Positions 22,531 through 31,417 of a DNA stretch of 64,000 bases are shown here, piece after piece. The notes under the pieces were generated by a model, which saw only the letters and a program-made list of their open reading frames with translations, was not told where the DNA came from and made no database searches. A program made the position numbers and the translations under genes. The stretch comes from Prinsepia uniflora. Lineage: Eukaryota > Streptophyta > Magnoliopsida > Rosales > Rosaceae. Location: positions 36,243,566 through 36,307,565 of the forward strand of contig CM064871.1 of assembly GCA_032719365.1 (NCBI GenBank), given 5' to 3'. How positions within the stretch are numbered: position 1 is the first letter of the stretch; every line of letters starts with the position of its first letter.

Positions 22531-23443
22531 GTGAGTGGACTCTTTGATTTTTAAATTAGGCATGCATGACTATTTTGCTTATTTATCTCATGGTTTTACA
22601 TATGATTTTACGATGGTGAGATGATATATCGGTTTTACTTGTTTTCACGTTTTTCGAGGTAATTATCGTATTTCACGCATTTCGAGATTTCGGTTTTTGC
22701 CTATGCATGCGTGATAATTTTTGATGAAGTATCTGGTTATGAATATGCATGTTTCGGATTTATGATGTTTGATCATATTGTGAAGAAATCTTCTGTTAAT
22801 TGCATGTGTTGGAATTTACATGCGAATTCGGGCATGAGTCCTGTTACGATGAGAAATGTTTTGGAATAATGTTGGAAAAAAGAATTGTGATGAATCCTGA
22901 TTTATTATGTTTAAAAACAGTTTTGGGTTTAAAGACCCGGTGGATGGTTGGATCTGGTTTTGGGTTTAAAGACCCGGTATGTTGATTCTGGGGGCGGGCC
23001 CGAAAATTGAGTTTAAAGACTCGTGAGTTTAAAGACTCGATTATTATGATACCCCCGAGGCCTACTAATCGTGTTTTGAGTTTAAAGACTCGTTGATATC
23101 CCGGGAAGGCCTAATGTTGAGTTTAGAGACTCGGATGGATCCAACGGCATAATCATGATTATTGTTTTATGTTTCACTTGATTTGTGCAAATAATGTTTC
23201 AAAATGACGATTTCTGGAATCTGGTATTATTACATGGTTTTACATGAGTGATGACGATCCCTGTAACGTTTTTCTTGTGTTTCGGAAAAAGAGTTTTCAA
23301 AAGTTTAACACACAAATTTTGAATACTTGGTTATGCATGCGGATTACAAAACTGGAGGGCGAACCCAATTACGGAAAAACTGTTTTCCCTGTTAAACTTA
23401 TGTTTCGGTCCACTCACACCTTGTTGTTTTAAATTCCCTCCAG
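22531..23443 (+). other. Putative leader intron 2 in LTR B
   Basis: Starts GTGAGTGGAC after a 61-nt exon-like segment (22470-22530) and ends TTAAATTCCCTCCAG/GTCGTGG (AG 23442-23443). GTCCACTCAC at 23408-23417 places a branch A (23416) 27 nt from the AG and is complementary to the first ten intron bases. GCATGCATG lies near 22561 and TGCATGCGG near 23334. Identical modules sit at 30119-31031 and 37686-38598. Confidence 0.55.
22925..23132 (+). repeat. Hairpin array in LTR B (two stem types)
   Basis: Two units GGGTTTAAAGACCC (22925, 22962) and four units GAGTTTAAAGACTC (23009, 23025, 23078, 23119, the last with one change). The loop TTTAAAGA is constant, and the middle stem pair switches G-C to A-T on both sides. 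Confidence 0.85.
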
Positions 23444-23615
23444 GTCGTGGTACAAGCGTGGGGACAAGCGCCGAGGCAGAGGCGGAGGCATAACGTTTTC
23501 CGTTGCGGAGTAGTTAGTTCACAGAGTAGGACTTGTTCTTTAATTTGTTTTGTAATATTGCTCTGTGAAACTGTGGACTTGACGTCCAGTCGGATGTATG
23601 TGTTTAATCTCCCTG

Positions 23616-23717
23616 GTCTGACAATGGGTGTGTTGTAATTTTAACTAGTTCCGGTCTTTTTGATTCGATTGTCAGACGGGAGCAGGATGCTTCCCGATTA
23701 TCGAGGCGATAATCGGG
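23616..23717 (+). other. Two terminal hairpins at the 3' end of LTR B
   Basis: First: GTCTGACAAT (23616-23625) pairs with ATTGTCAGAC (23668-23677). Second: CCCGATTATC (23693-23702), loop GAGGC, GATAATCGGG (23708-23717). They lie directly upstream of the LTR end and primer site. Counterparts of the first exist in A, E, I, K, D and J. Confidence 0.7.
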
Positions 23718-23732
23718 GTGGGTCCTGTCAAT

Positions 23733-23744
23733 TGGTATCAGAGC
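23733..23744 (+). other. Primer binding site, B internal 1
   Basis: TGGTATCAGAGC two bases after the LTR end; complementary to the 3' end of initiator Met-tRNA. Confidence 0.92.
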
Positions 23745-23829
23745 CCAGGTTTACGATTCGTGTCCGGCATTCGGGTGTGCCTTGATTATTGTACTAACTT
23801 ATGCCTCTTTCAGAGAAGGACGACCGGCC

Positions 23830-26202
23830 ATGTCTCCGCGACGCGAACCCCCTCCACGACCTAACGGCGATGCCGAGAGTGCTTCGATCGAACGAGCCCA
23901 GCGTCTTGGGGCTACGGTATTCAGTGGTGGAGCGGATCCCGAGGATGCCCACCGTTGGATTTCTCGGATTGAGCGGATTTTTACTGTGATGCACTGTCCT
24001 CTTGAGGAGCGGGTGGTGTTGGCTACCTTTCTACTTGATGGATCTGCTTATGAGTGGTGGTACACTCTGGAGTTGTCGGGTTGGGATGCCCGTACAGTGA
24101 CTTGGGAGACCTTTCGTGAACGGTTTCTGGATCAGTATTATCCCCGTTCATTCCGTGATGCTAGGGAGACCGAGTTTCTGCAGCTCCAACAGGGGAGCAT
24201 GTCCGTAGCTGAGTATGAACAGAAATTTCAGATGCTAGCTCGTTTTGCTCCTACCTTTGTATCTACTGAGGCTGAGAAATGCTGTAGGTTCGAGCTTGGT
24301 CTACGGGGTGAGATACGGGCCATTGTGACGGCCGGAGCTTTTGCTACTCTCAGGGAGTTGTCTGATGCCGCGGTGCGGGTTGAGGCTAGTCTCCCGACAC
24401 GTCCACAGTATTCTGGTGGTGGACAACGTCGCGGGCGTTCATATTCTGGACCGTATGGTCAGGGAGCCTCGAAGAAAGGACGTTATGGTGGAGCCTCATC
24501 TGCAGGCAATGATCGTTATGGCAGGCCTGGTAACTATCAGGGTTCCGGATTCCGAGCGCCTAGGGCGCAGACTGCTCCGCAGGCGAGCGCGACTTCTGTT
24601 GCTTCCACGGGACGGCAGGGTGGTGGTTTTGTTCGAGATGCTTCCAGTGTCATCTGTTTCTTCTGTGGAGAGCGGGGCCACTACCGGAGGGATTGTCCAT
24701 CTTTGCCACAGGGTGGTGGCGCAGGTCGGGGTGGAGCAGAGCAGGGACGGAGCACAGCTGCAGTTTCTGGGACTGGGAGCACTCGAGGAGGTGGTACCGG
24801 AGCGGCTAGTGGACAGAGGGGCCGGGGCCGTGGGCGAGCAGCTGGACCACAGGCCCGAGTTTTCGCTGTTACGCAGCAGGAGGCCAGGGCAGCGCCTGGT
24901 GTTGTGACAGGTACACTCACGATCTTTGGACATGATGTTTGTGCTTTAATTGATCCCGGAGCTACTCATTCATTTATTTCACGGGACTGTGAGTTGTTGG
25001 CGGGTAGAGAGGTGTCCGCATTGGACTGTGACATGGGAGTGAGTACGCCCACCGGAGATGTGTTTGTGGTGAACCAAGTGTTGCGGGAGTGCCCCGTAAT
25101 GGTAGGTGATGTTGGTCTGGTGGCAGATTTGATACTCTTGGACTTGCACGACTTTGATGTCATCTTGGGTATGGATTGGTTGACGCTCCATCACGCCTCT
25201 ATCGAATGCGTCGATAAGCGGGTTACTTTTCGGAGCCCGGGGCTACCGGAAACCACTTTTCAGGGAATTCAGCGAGCAACTCCTGTCGGAGTGATTTCTG
25301 CCCTGAAGGCAAGTAAGATGTTGAGGAAGGGGTGCCAGGGATACTTAGCCCGAGTGATGGATTCACGAGCTGCACCATTGCGGGTGGAGGATATACCGAT
25401 TGTACGGGAGTTCCCGGATGTCTTTCCGGAGGATCTACCGGGATTGCCACCGCATCGAGATGTTGAGTTCACTATTGATCTGGTTCCAGGTACGCAACCT
25501 ATTTCTCAGACTCCGTATCGTATGGCGCCAGCTGAGTTGAAAGAACTGAAGGCGCAGTTACAAGAATTACTTGAGATGGGATTTATTCGACCAAGTGTAT
25601 CCCTCTGGGGAGCTCCGGTGTTGTTTGTGAGGAAAAAGGATGGGAGTTTGAGACTTTGCATCGATTACAGGCAACTGAATAAAGTAACAGTCAGGAACAA
25701 ATACCCGTTGCCTCGGATCGATGATTTGTTCGATCAGCTGCGAGGAGCGCAGTACTTCTCCAAAATTGATCTACGTTCGGGGTATCATCAATTGCGGGTT
25801 AAGGATGAGGATGTACCCAAGACAGCATTTAGGACCCGTTATGGTCATTATGAGTTCCTGGTGACGCCGTTTGGCTTGACCAACGCACCCGCAGCGTTTA
25901 TGGATTTGATGAACCGAGTGTTGCAGCCTTACTTGGACCACTTTGTCATCGTGTTCATTGACGATATCCTGGTCTACTCGAGGAGTGCGGAAGCGCACGA
26001 GGAGCACTTAAGGATGGTGCTGGGTACCTTGAGGGAAAACCAGTTGTATGCGAAGCTCAGCAAATGTCAGTTTTGGTTGACGAGCGTGAGTTTCTTGGGG
26101 CATGTGATCTCAACTGACGGGATCAGTGTGGATTCTCAGAAAATTGAGGCAGTGGCGAAGTGGGAACAACCGAGGACCGTCACGGAAGTCAGGAGTTTCT
26201 AG
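23830..26202 (+). CDS. Gag-protease-reverse transcriptase open frame, copy 1 (790 aa, ends at premature TAG)
   Basis: The frame is open from 23782, but ATG 23830 is the better start: it opens MSPRREPPPRP, like the gag remnant in J (MPPKREPHARP). Residues about 40-165 are the retrotransposon Gag domain (WISRIERIF, EWWYTLE, FRERFLDQYY). A Gly/Arg-rich linker follows, then the zinc knuckle CFFCGERGHYRRDC (276-289). The protease site reads LIDPGATHSFIS (D375) where the family has DTG or DSG; Pro at 376 should abolish catalysis. RT runs from about 597 with LCIDYRQLNK, the YFSKIDLRSGYHQL region and catalytic FIDDIL (D711, D712). The frame stops at TAG 26200, in a motif normally continuous into the RT-RNase H connection. 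Confidence 0.92.
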   Translation: MSPRREPPPRPNGDAESASIERAQRLGATVFSGGADPEDAHRWISRIERIFTVMHCPLEERVVLATFLLDGSAYEWWYTLELSGWDARTVTWETFRERFLDQYYPRSFRDARETEFLQLQQGSMSVAEYEQKFQMLARFAPTFVSTEAEKCCRFELGLRGEIRAIVTAGAFATLRELSDAAVRVEASLPTRPQYSGGGQRRGRSYSGPYGQGASKKGRYGGASSAGNDRYGRPGNYQGSGFRAPRAQTAPQASATSVASTGRQGGGFVRDASSVICFFCGERGHYRRDCPSLPQGGGAGRGGAEQGRSTAAVSGTGSTRGGGTGAASGQRGRGRGRAAGPQARVFAVTQQEARAAPGVVTGTLTIFGHDVCALIDPGATHSFISRDCELLAGREVSALDCDMGVSTPTGDVFVVNQVLRECPVMVGDVGLVADLILLDLHDFDVILGMDWLTLHHASIECVDKRVTFRSPGLPETTFQGIQRATPVGVISALKASKMLRKGCQGYLARVMDSRAAPLRVEDIPIVREFPDVFPEDLPGLPPHRDVEFTIDLVPGTQPISQTPYRMAPAELKELKAQLQELLEMGFIRPSVSLWGAPVLFVRKKDGSLRLCIDYRQLNKVTVRNKYPLPRIDDLFDQLRGAQYFSKIDLRSGYHQLRVKDEDVPKTAFRTRYGHYEFLVTPFGLTNAPAAFMDLMNRVLQPYLDHFVIVFIDDILVYSRSAEAHEEHLRMVLGTLRENQLYAKLSKCQFWLTSVSFLGHVISTDGISVDSQKIEAVAKWEQPRTVTEVRSF

Positions 26203-27429
26203 GGATTGGCTGGTTACTACAGGAGGTTTGTAGAGGGTTTCTCTACCATTGCTGCCCCGTTGACGCGACTGACGCGGAAGGGAGTCAAGTTTGAGTGGGA
26301 TGGCGATTGTGAGCGTAGTTTTCGGGAGCTAAAGGAAAGGTTGACGTCTGCTCCTATACTGACCCTTCCAGACGACAGTGGGGAATTTGCGGTGTACAGT
26401 GATGCATCCTTACAGGGTTTGGGATGTGTACTAATGCGGCATGGGAAAGTGATCGCCTATGCTTCGCGCCAGTTGAAACCGCATGAGCGCAATTATCCGA
26501 CGCACGATTTGGAGTTAGCTGCTGTTGTGCATGCATTGAAGATTTGGAGACATCACCTGTACGGAGCGACTTGCAGAATGTTTACGGACCACAAGAGCCT
26601 GAAGTACTTGTTCACTCAGAAGGAGTTGAATGTGAGGCAGCGACGGTGGCTAGAGCTAATTAAGGATTATGATTGCACGATTGAGTACCACCCGGGAAAA
26701 GCCAATGTGGTGGCTGATGCTCTAAGCCGGAAGTCAACGCATTCTGTAGCACATCTACGGACGGTTCATTTGCCACTTTTGGTTGAACTCCGTAAGAATA
26801 GCATTGATTTGGGTTTGGATGGCCAAGGTGTCTTGCTGGCTAATTTTCATGTGAGACCACTCCTGGTCGATCGGATCGTTGAGGCTCAATCTCAAGATCC
26901 TGTCTCATGTGTACTTCGGATTGAAGTGGAAGCCGGTGAACGGCTAGACTTTACAGTCAGGGAGGATGGAGCTTTGCTAAAAGAAGGACGGTTGTGTGTG
27001 CCCGGCGTGGAGGCACTGAAGAAGGAGATCTTGGACGAAGCTCATAGTTCGGCCTACGCGATGCATCCTGGTGGGACCAAGATGTATCGTACCTTGCGAG
27101 AGCACTACTGGTGGCCGGGAATGAAACGGGAGGTTGCCGAGTTTGTCAGCAGGTGTCTGATTTGCCAGCAAGTGAAGGCTGAGAGACAACGACCTTATGG
27201 AGCCTTGCAACCACTACCTATTCCGGAATGGAAATGGGATCACTTGACGATGGATTTTGTGTTTGGACTTCCTAGGACACCCAGGGGTCACGATGGAGTT
27301 TGGGTGATTGTGGACAGGCTTACGAAATCAGCTCACTTCTTGCCAGTGCGAGAGAACTTCAGGATGACGCAGTTGGCCAGTTGTTTATTGACGAGATCAT
27401 CCGTTTGCACGGTACTCCGGAATCAATAG
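26203..27429 (+). CDS. RNase H and N-terminal integrase frame, copy 1
   Basis: Continues in the same frame directly after the TAG, with no ATG of its own near the start. It begins with the conserved GLAGYYRRFVEGF connection. RNase H acidic residues are visible in YSDAS (Asp at 26401), HDLELAAVV, FTDHKSL and NVVADALSR. The integrase zinc-binding region has the HHCC arrangement ending CLICQQVK. The first catalytic Asp is in LTMDFVFGLP (27252-27254). The frame is lost at about 27376, after which 17 unrelated residues precede a stop. Confidence 0.88.
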   Translation, partial: GLAGYYRRFVEGFSTIAAPLTRLTRKGVKFEWDGDCERSFRELKERLTSAPILTLPDDSGEFAVYSDASLQGLGCVLMRHGKVIAYASRQLKPHERNYPTHDLELAAVVHALKIWRHHLYGATCRMFTDHKSLKYLFTQKELNVRQRRWLELIKDYDCTIEYHPGKANVVADALSRKSTHSVAHLRTVHLPLLVELRKNSIDLGLDGQGVLLANFHVRPLLVDRIVEAQSQDPVSCVLRIEVEAGERLDFTVREDGALLKEGRLCVPGVEALKKEILDEAHSSAYAMHPGGTKMYRTLREHYWWPGMKREVAEFVSRCLICQQVKAERQRPYGALQPLPIPEWKWDHLTMDFVFGLPRTPRGHDGVWVIVDRLTKSAHFLPVRENFRMTQLASCLLTRSSVCTVLRNQ

Positions 27430-28289
27430 TTTCTGACCGAGACCCAAGATTTACTTCTCGATTTTGGCAGAGTCTGCAGGAAGCATTTGGGATGAAACTT
27501 CGTTTCAGTACTGCATTTCATCCTCAGACTGACGGCCAGTCTGAGCGGACCATCCAGACATTGGAGGATATGATGCGAGCTTGCGTCTTGCAATTTCATG
27601 ACACTTGGGAGTCACACCTAGCCTTGATGGAATTTGCCTACAACAACAGCTATCAAGCGAGCATTGGGATGGCTCCGTACGAAGCCTTGTACGGACGGCA
27701 GTGCAGAACTCCGTTGTGTTGGACGGACGTGGGTGAAAGGAAGCTGACTAAATCCGAATTGGTGGAACTGACGACCGAGAAGGTCAAACTCATCAGGGAT
27801 CGGCTCAAGGCAGCCCAGGACAGACAAAAGAGCTATGTGGACCATCGGATTCGAGATCTGGAGTTTGCGGTCGGAGATCGGGTATTTCTGAAATTGTCCC
27901 CTTGGAAGGGTGTAGTGCGATTCGGCAGGCGAGGGAAATTGAGCCCTCGTTATATTGGACCTTACGAGATTACCGAGAGGATTGGCCCGGTGGCCTACCG
28001 GCTGGCACTACCGCCAGAGCTTTCGAAGGTCCACGATGTTTTCCATGTGTCGATGTTGCGGAAATATGTGTTTGACGCATCTCATGTACTGGAGGATCAG
28101 CCCATTGAACTTCGAGATGATTTGAGCTTCGAGGAACAACCGGTACAGATTTTGGATCGAAAGGAGAAAGTGCTACGTCGGAAGACCGTTCCTCTGGTGA
28201 AGGTCCTCTGGAGGAACCAGAATGTGGAGGAAGCCACATGGGAACCCGAGGCGCAGATGCGAGAACAGTTCCCTTACTTGTTTCCTTGA
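27378..28289 (+). CDS. Integrase catalytic core, C-terminal and chromodomain-like frame, copy 1
   Basis: The homologous frame resumes at QLFIDEIIRLHG (27378), one base out of register with the preceding part. SDRDPRFTSRFW holds the second catalytic Asp (27434-27436) and HPQTDGQSERTIQ the Glu (27543-27545). GPYEITERIG and FHVSMLRKY mark the GPY/F-like integrase C-terminus. VQILDRKEKV..VPLVKVLWRN..EEATWEPE at the end is the chromodomain-like tail of Tekay/Del chromoviruses, thought to steer integration. Stop TGA 28287-28289 overlaps the PPT-proximal hairpin. Confidence 0.88.
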   Translation, partial: QLFIDEIIRLHGTPESIVSDRDPRFTSRFWQSLQEAFGMKLRFSTAFHPQTDGQSERTIQTLEDMMRACVLQFHDTWESHLALMEFAYNNSYQASIGMAPYEALYGRQCRTPLCWTDVGERKLTKSELVELTTEKVKLIRDRLKAAQDRQKSYVDHRIRDLEFAVGDRVFLKLSPWKGVVRFGRRGKLSPRYIGPYEITERIGPVAYRLALPPELSKVHDVFHVSMLRKYVFDASHVLEDQPIELRDDLSFEEQPVQILDRKEKVLRRKTVPLVKVLWRNQNVEEATWEPEAQMREQFPYLFP

Positions 28290-28323
28290 AATTTCGGGAC
28301 GAAATTTCTTAAGGGGGGGAGAT
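28288..28323 (+). other. PPT and PPT-proximal hairpin, copy 1
   Basis: GAAATTTCG (28288-28296), loop GGA, CGAAATTTC (28300-28308), then purine tract AAGGGGGGGAGAT to 28323, directly before LTR2. J has the same device with GAATTTCG-GGGA-CGAAATTC. Confidence 0.85.
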
Positions 28324-31318
28324 TGTAACGCCCCGGACGTTCTGGTAATGTAATATTATTAAATATTGAATAAAATGACGTTTTTACCCCTGTGTTTGTG
28401 TGGTCAATTTGTTGACTTTTAGTTTTGGAGGTCGAACGGACGTTGGGTGATGACCGTGACGTAGTTCGGGATGTCACGAGTTCATAGACAGGTGGCACGT
28501 CCGATTCGGATGCTCGGAGTGAAAGTTATGATGTTCGGAGGTTCGGGGGCATTACCGTAATTTGGGCGTTATAAGGGGAAAAAGTTGACTTTTTGTTTGA
28601 CAATTGATATCCATTTGACTCGAAGACCGTTATGTTCATCTCGACGCCCCGAGTACAACGACAGGCGGCACGCTTGAAACGGACGTCGGACGACCGAGTT
28701 ACGGGTCACGGAAGTTGGAGGGCATTTTGGTAATTATTGCACAGAGGGGCATTTTGGTCATTTCACGGTGGTTACTGTAGCACCACCATGAGAAACAGAG
28801 TGCAGCCGTGGTGGTTTTGAGCGTGCATTTGTTTAAGGCTAAGTGGACTGGTGAGTGGGTTAGTTTATGGATTTTGAGGATTGTGGGAAGCAGCCAGACG
28901 TGTCTGGGCAGAGACTGAGTGCACGGGAGGAACGGGAATGGCTGTGGTCTCTGTGTTTGCGGGAAACCAGTTTCAGAGGCCTCAGTTGGTCTCCCACGGG
29001 CTGTTGGCCATACAGATCGAATAACTGAGTATGGGATTGGAGTGAGGTTGGAGTTAGGATCATTTTGGTTCAATTTGGAAGCTGAGCGTGAGAGGAATTG
29101 TGAGAGAAACCGTGAGCAACTGTTTCGGGTTTTTGGGGGGAAATCGCAGAGTTCAATTTCTAAGGGTCGAGGGATCATTCTAAACACTCAGTGAGTCTTC
29201 TGGGAGTGATAGAGTCTCAGCCGTGCAAGAATTGAAGGGATTCGAGCACGGATTGCCCAAGAACCCAAGGTCCAGTTCGAAGGAAAAACCAGTTGGAGGG
29301 AAAAATCTCATTCAACTTCTGGAGCCTGTTGATCGAAACCAAAGGCCGTGTAAGACTTCTGGGGTCATTTCGTGCACAACCGTGCAAGAATTGAAGGAGG
29401 AGGAGGACGGTTTGGCCGGGAACCTGAGTCTCAGTTTCAGGGGAAAACCAGTGCTGTGGACGACTACTTCCAGGTAACGGCGAGCTAAATTGTTAGTGTC
29501 ATTGTGTGCGTATGGGTCCCTTATTGCTACTGGTGAAGTTAATTTGGAAATGGAACCGTGTAGGGTGAGTTCCAGGAGTCGACTTGTTCGAGCTTGGATT
29601 GGGTCGATTTGGTGTAAGTCGAGGTTAACCAGTGTTGCAGACCTAAAATAAATGAGTTAGGGAAGATAATAGGATTGAAAACGGGTAGTTTTGACTGAGA
29701 ATTGAGGGCTAACTGATCGGGTTGAGTCGCGGGTATCAGACCCGTTTAGCAGGCTGTTCGGGTAAGGGAGATGACACTGTAGCTTGGCGCGTGGCCTTCA
29801 CGCGCAGCCGCTTTGGGCGGCGCGTGACGGCGCGTGTGGCGTCAACTCCGATCACGGTCAACATGAGAATTGATCCTTACAGTCTAAATAACATTTTATC
29901 TTTAGAGTTCGAATCGATCGGGAGTCATTCGGGATAACTTCGGGAGTCCGGAAGATTAAGTCTTTAAGTTTATTTTCGCCGAAAAATCCGGAAAAATTAG
30001 GAAAAATCCTACGAGTTATTTTGGGATGTTTGTAACCCTTCTTGTACGTTTTCACAGGCCCGGACACTTCCGAAGCTACGGAGGAGCACGCGGGACGCGA
30101 TTGACGTGTCCTAAGACTGTGAGTGGACTCTTTGATTTTTAAATTAGGCATGCATGACTATTTTGCTTATTTATCTCATGGTTTTACATATGATTTTACG
30201 ATGGTGAGATGATATATCGGTTTTACTTGTTTTCACGTTTTTCGAGGTAATTATCGTATTTCACGCATTTCGAGATTTCGGTTTTTGCCTATGCATGCGT
30301 GATAATTTTTGATGAAGTATCTGGTTATGAATATGCATGTTTCGGATTTATGATGTTTGATCATATTGTGAAGAAATCTTCTGTTAATTGCATGTGTTGG
30401 AATTTACATGTGAATTCGGGCATGAGTCCTGTTACGATGAGAAATGTTTTGGAATAATGTTGGAAAAAAGAATTGTGATGAATCCTGATTTATTATGTTT
30501 AAAAACGGTTTTGGGTTTAAAGACCCGGTGGATGGTTGGATCTGGTTTTGGGTTTAAAGACCCGGTATGTTGATTCTGGGGGCGGGCCCGAAAATTGAGT
30601 TTAAAGACTCGTGAGTTTAAAGACTCGATTATTATGATACCCCCGAGGCCTACTAATCGTGTTTTGAGTTTAAAGACTCGTTGATATCCCGGGAAGGCCT
30701 AATGTTGAGTTTAGAGACTCGGATGGATCCAACGGCATAATCATGATTATTGTTTTATGTTTCACTTGATTTGTGCAAATAATGTTTCAAAATGACGATT
30801 TCTGGAATCTGGTATTATTACATGGTTTTACATGAGTGATGACGATCCCTGTAACGTTTTTCTTGTGTTTCGGAAAAAGAGTTTTCAAAAGTTTAACACA
30901 CAAATTTTGAATACTTGGTTATGCATGCGGATTACAAAACTGGAGGGCGAACCCAATTACGGAAAAACTGTTTTCCCTGTTAAACTTATGTTTTGGTCCA
31001 CTCACACCTTGTTGTTTTAAATTCCCTCCAGGTCGTGGTACAAGCGTGGGGGCAAGCGCCGAGGCAGAGGCGGAGGCATAACGTTTTCCGTTGCGGAGTA
31101 GTTAGTTCACAGAGTAGGACTTGTTCTTTAATTTGTTTTGTAATATTGCTCTGTGAAACTGTGGACTTGACGTCCAGTCGGATGTATGTGTTTAATCTCC
31201 CTGGTCTGACAATGGGTGTGTTGTAATTTTAACTAGTTCCGGTCTTTTTGATTCGATTGTCAGACGGGAGCAGGATGCTTCCCGATTATCGAGGCGATAA
31301 TCGGGGTGGGTCCTGTCA
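28324..31318 (+). repeat. LTR2 of element B (middle, shared, 2995 bp)
   Basis: Serves as 3' LTR of internal 1 and 5' LTR of internal 2, followed by its own primer site. It shares with LTR3, against LTR1, roughly ten variants (for example GGGGGC near 28545, GTGCAAGAATTGAAGG near 29223, GGGGGCAAGC near 31048). The putative intron is 30119-31031. Confidence 0.95.
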
Positions 31319-31320
31319 AT

Positions 31321-31332
31321 TGGTATCAGAGC
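31321..31332 (+). other. Primer binding site, B internal 2
   Basis: TGGTATCAGAGC two bases after LTR2, identical to copy 1. Confidence 0.92.
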
Positions 31333-31417
31333 CCAGGTTTACGATTCGTGTCCGGCATTCGGGTGTGCCTTGATTATTGTACTAACTTATGCCTCTTTCA
31401 GAGAAGGACGACCGGCC

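Larger units (their letters stand above)
20736..23730 (+). repeat. LTR1 of element B (2995 bp)
   Basis: Starts TGTAACGCCCCGG and ends GGGTGGGTCCTGTCA. U3 contains two diverged copies of a module of about 170 bp (around 20850-21010 and 21030-21170) with GACCGTNACGT/GTTCAT, GACAGG(T/C)GGCACG and GTTGACTTTT elements. A putative first leader intron runs from CAG/GTAACG (21886) to TTTTCACAG (22469). The second intron-like module is 22531-23443. Confidence 0.95.
23830..28289 (+). pseudogene. gag-pol polyprotein gene of element B, copy 1 (disabled)
   Basis: A single gag-pol reading frame in origin, now split by a TAG at 26200-26202 between RT and RNase H and by a 1-base shift at about 27376-27380 in integrase. 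It also has DPG in place of the DTG/DSG protease motif. Domain order Gag, zinc knuckle, protease, RT, RNase H, integrase and C-terminal chromodomain-like segment marks a Ty3/gypsy chromovirus, closest to Tekay/Del by the form of the C-terminus. As it stands it cannot make a full polyprotein. Confidence 0.92.

Noticed and set aside
23408..23443. GTGAGTGGAC/GTCCACTCAC as terminal inverted repeats of a DNA transposon inside each LTR
   Set aside because: No target duplication around the module, it is never absent from an otherwise intact LTR of these families, and intron-like signals and exon-like flank conservation fit better.
24341..24907. 188-codon frame overlapping gag (and 31929-32495), plus a 145-codon minus-strand frame at 24496-24933
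   Set aside because: Shadow frames of the Gly/Arg-rich, GC-rich linker and zinc-knuckle region of Gag; the Gag frame is the one with conserved motifs.
26200..26202. Programmed readthrough or recoding at the shared TAG
   Set aside because: The stop lies between RT and RNase H, not at a known recoding site, and it is accompanied by an integrase frameshift and a protease-site mutation. Plain degeneration is simpler.
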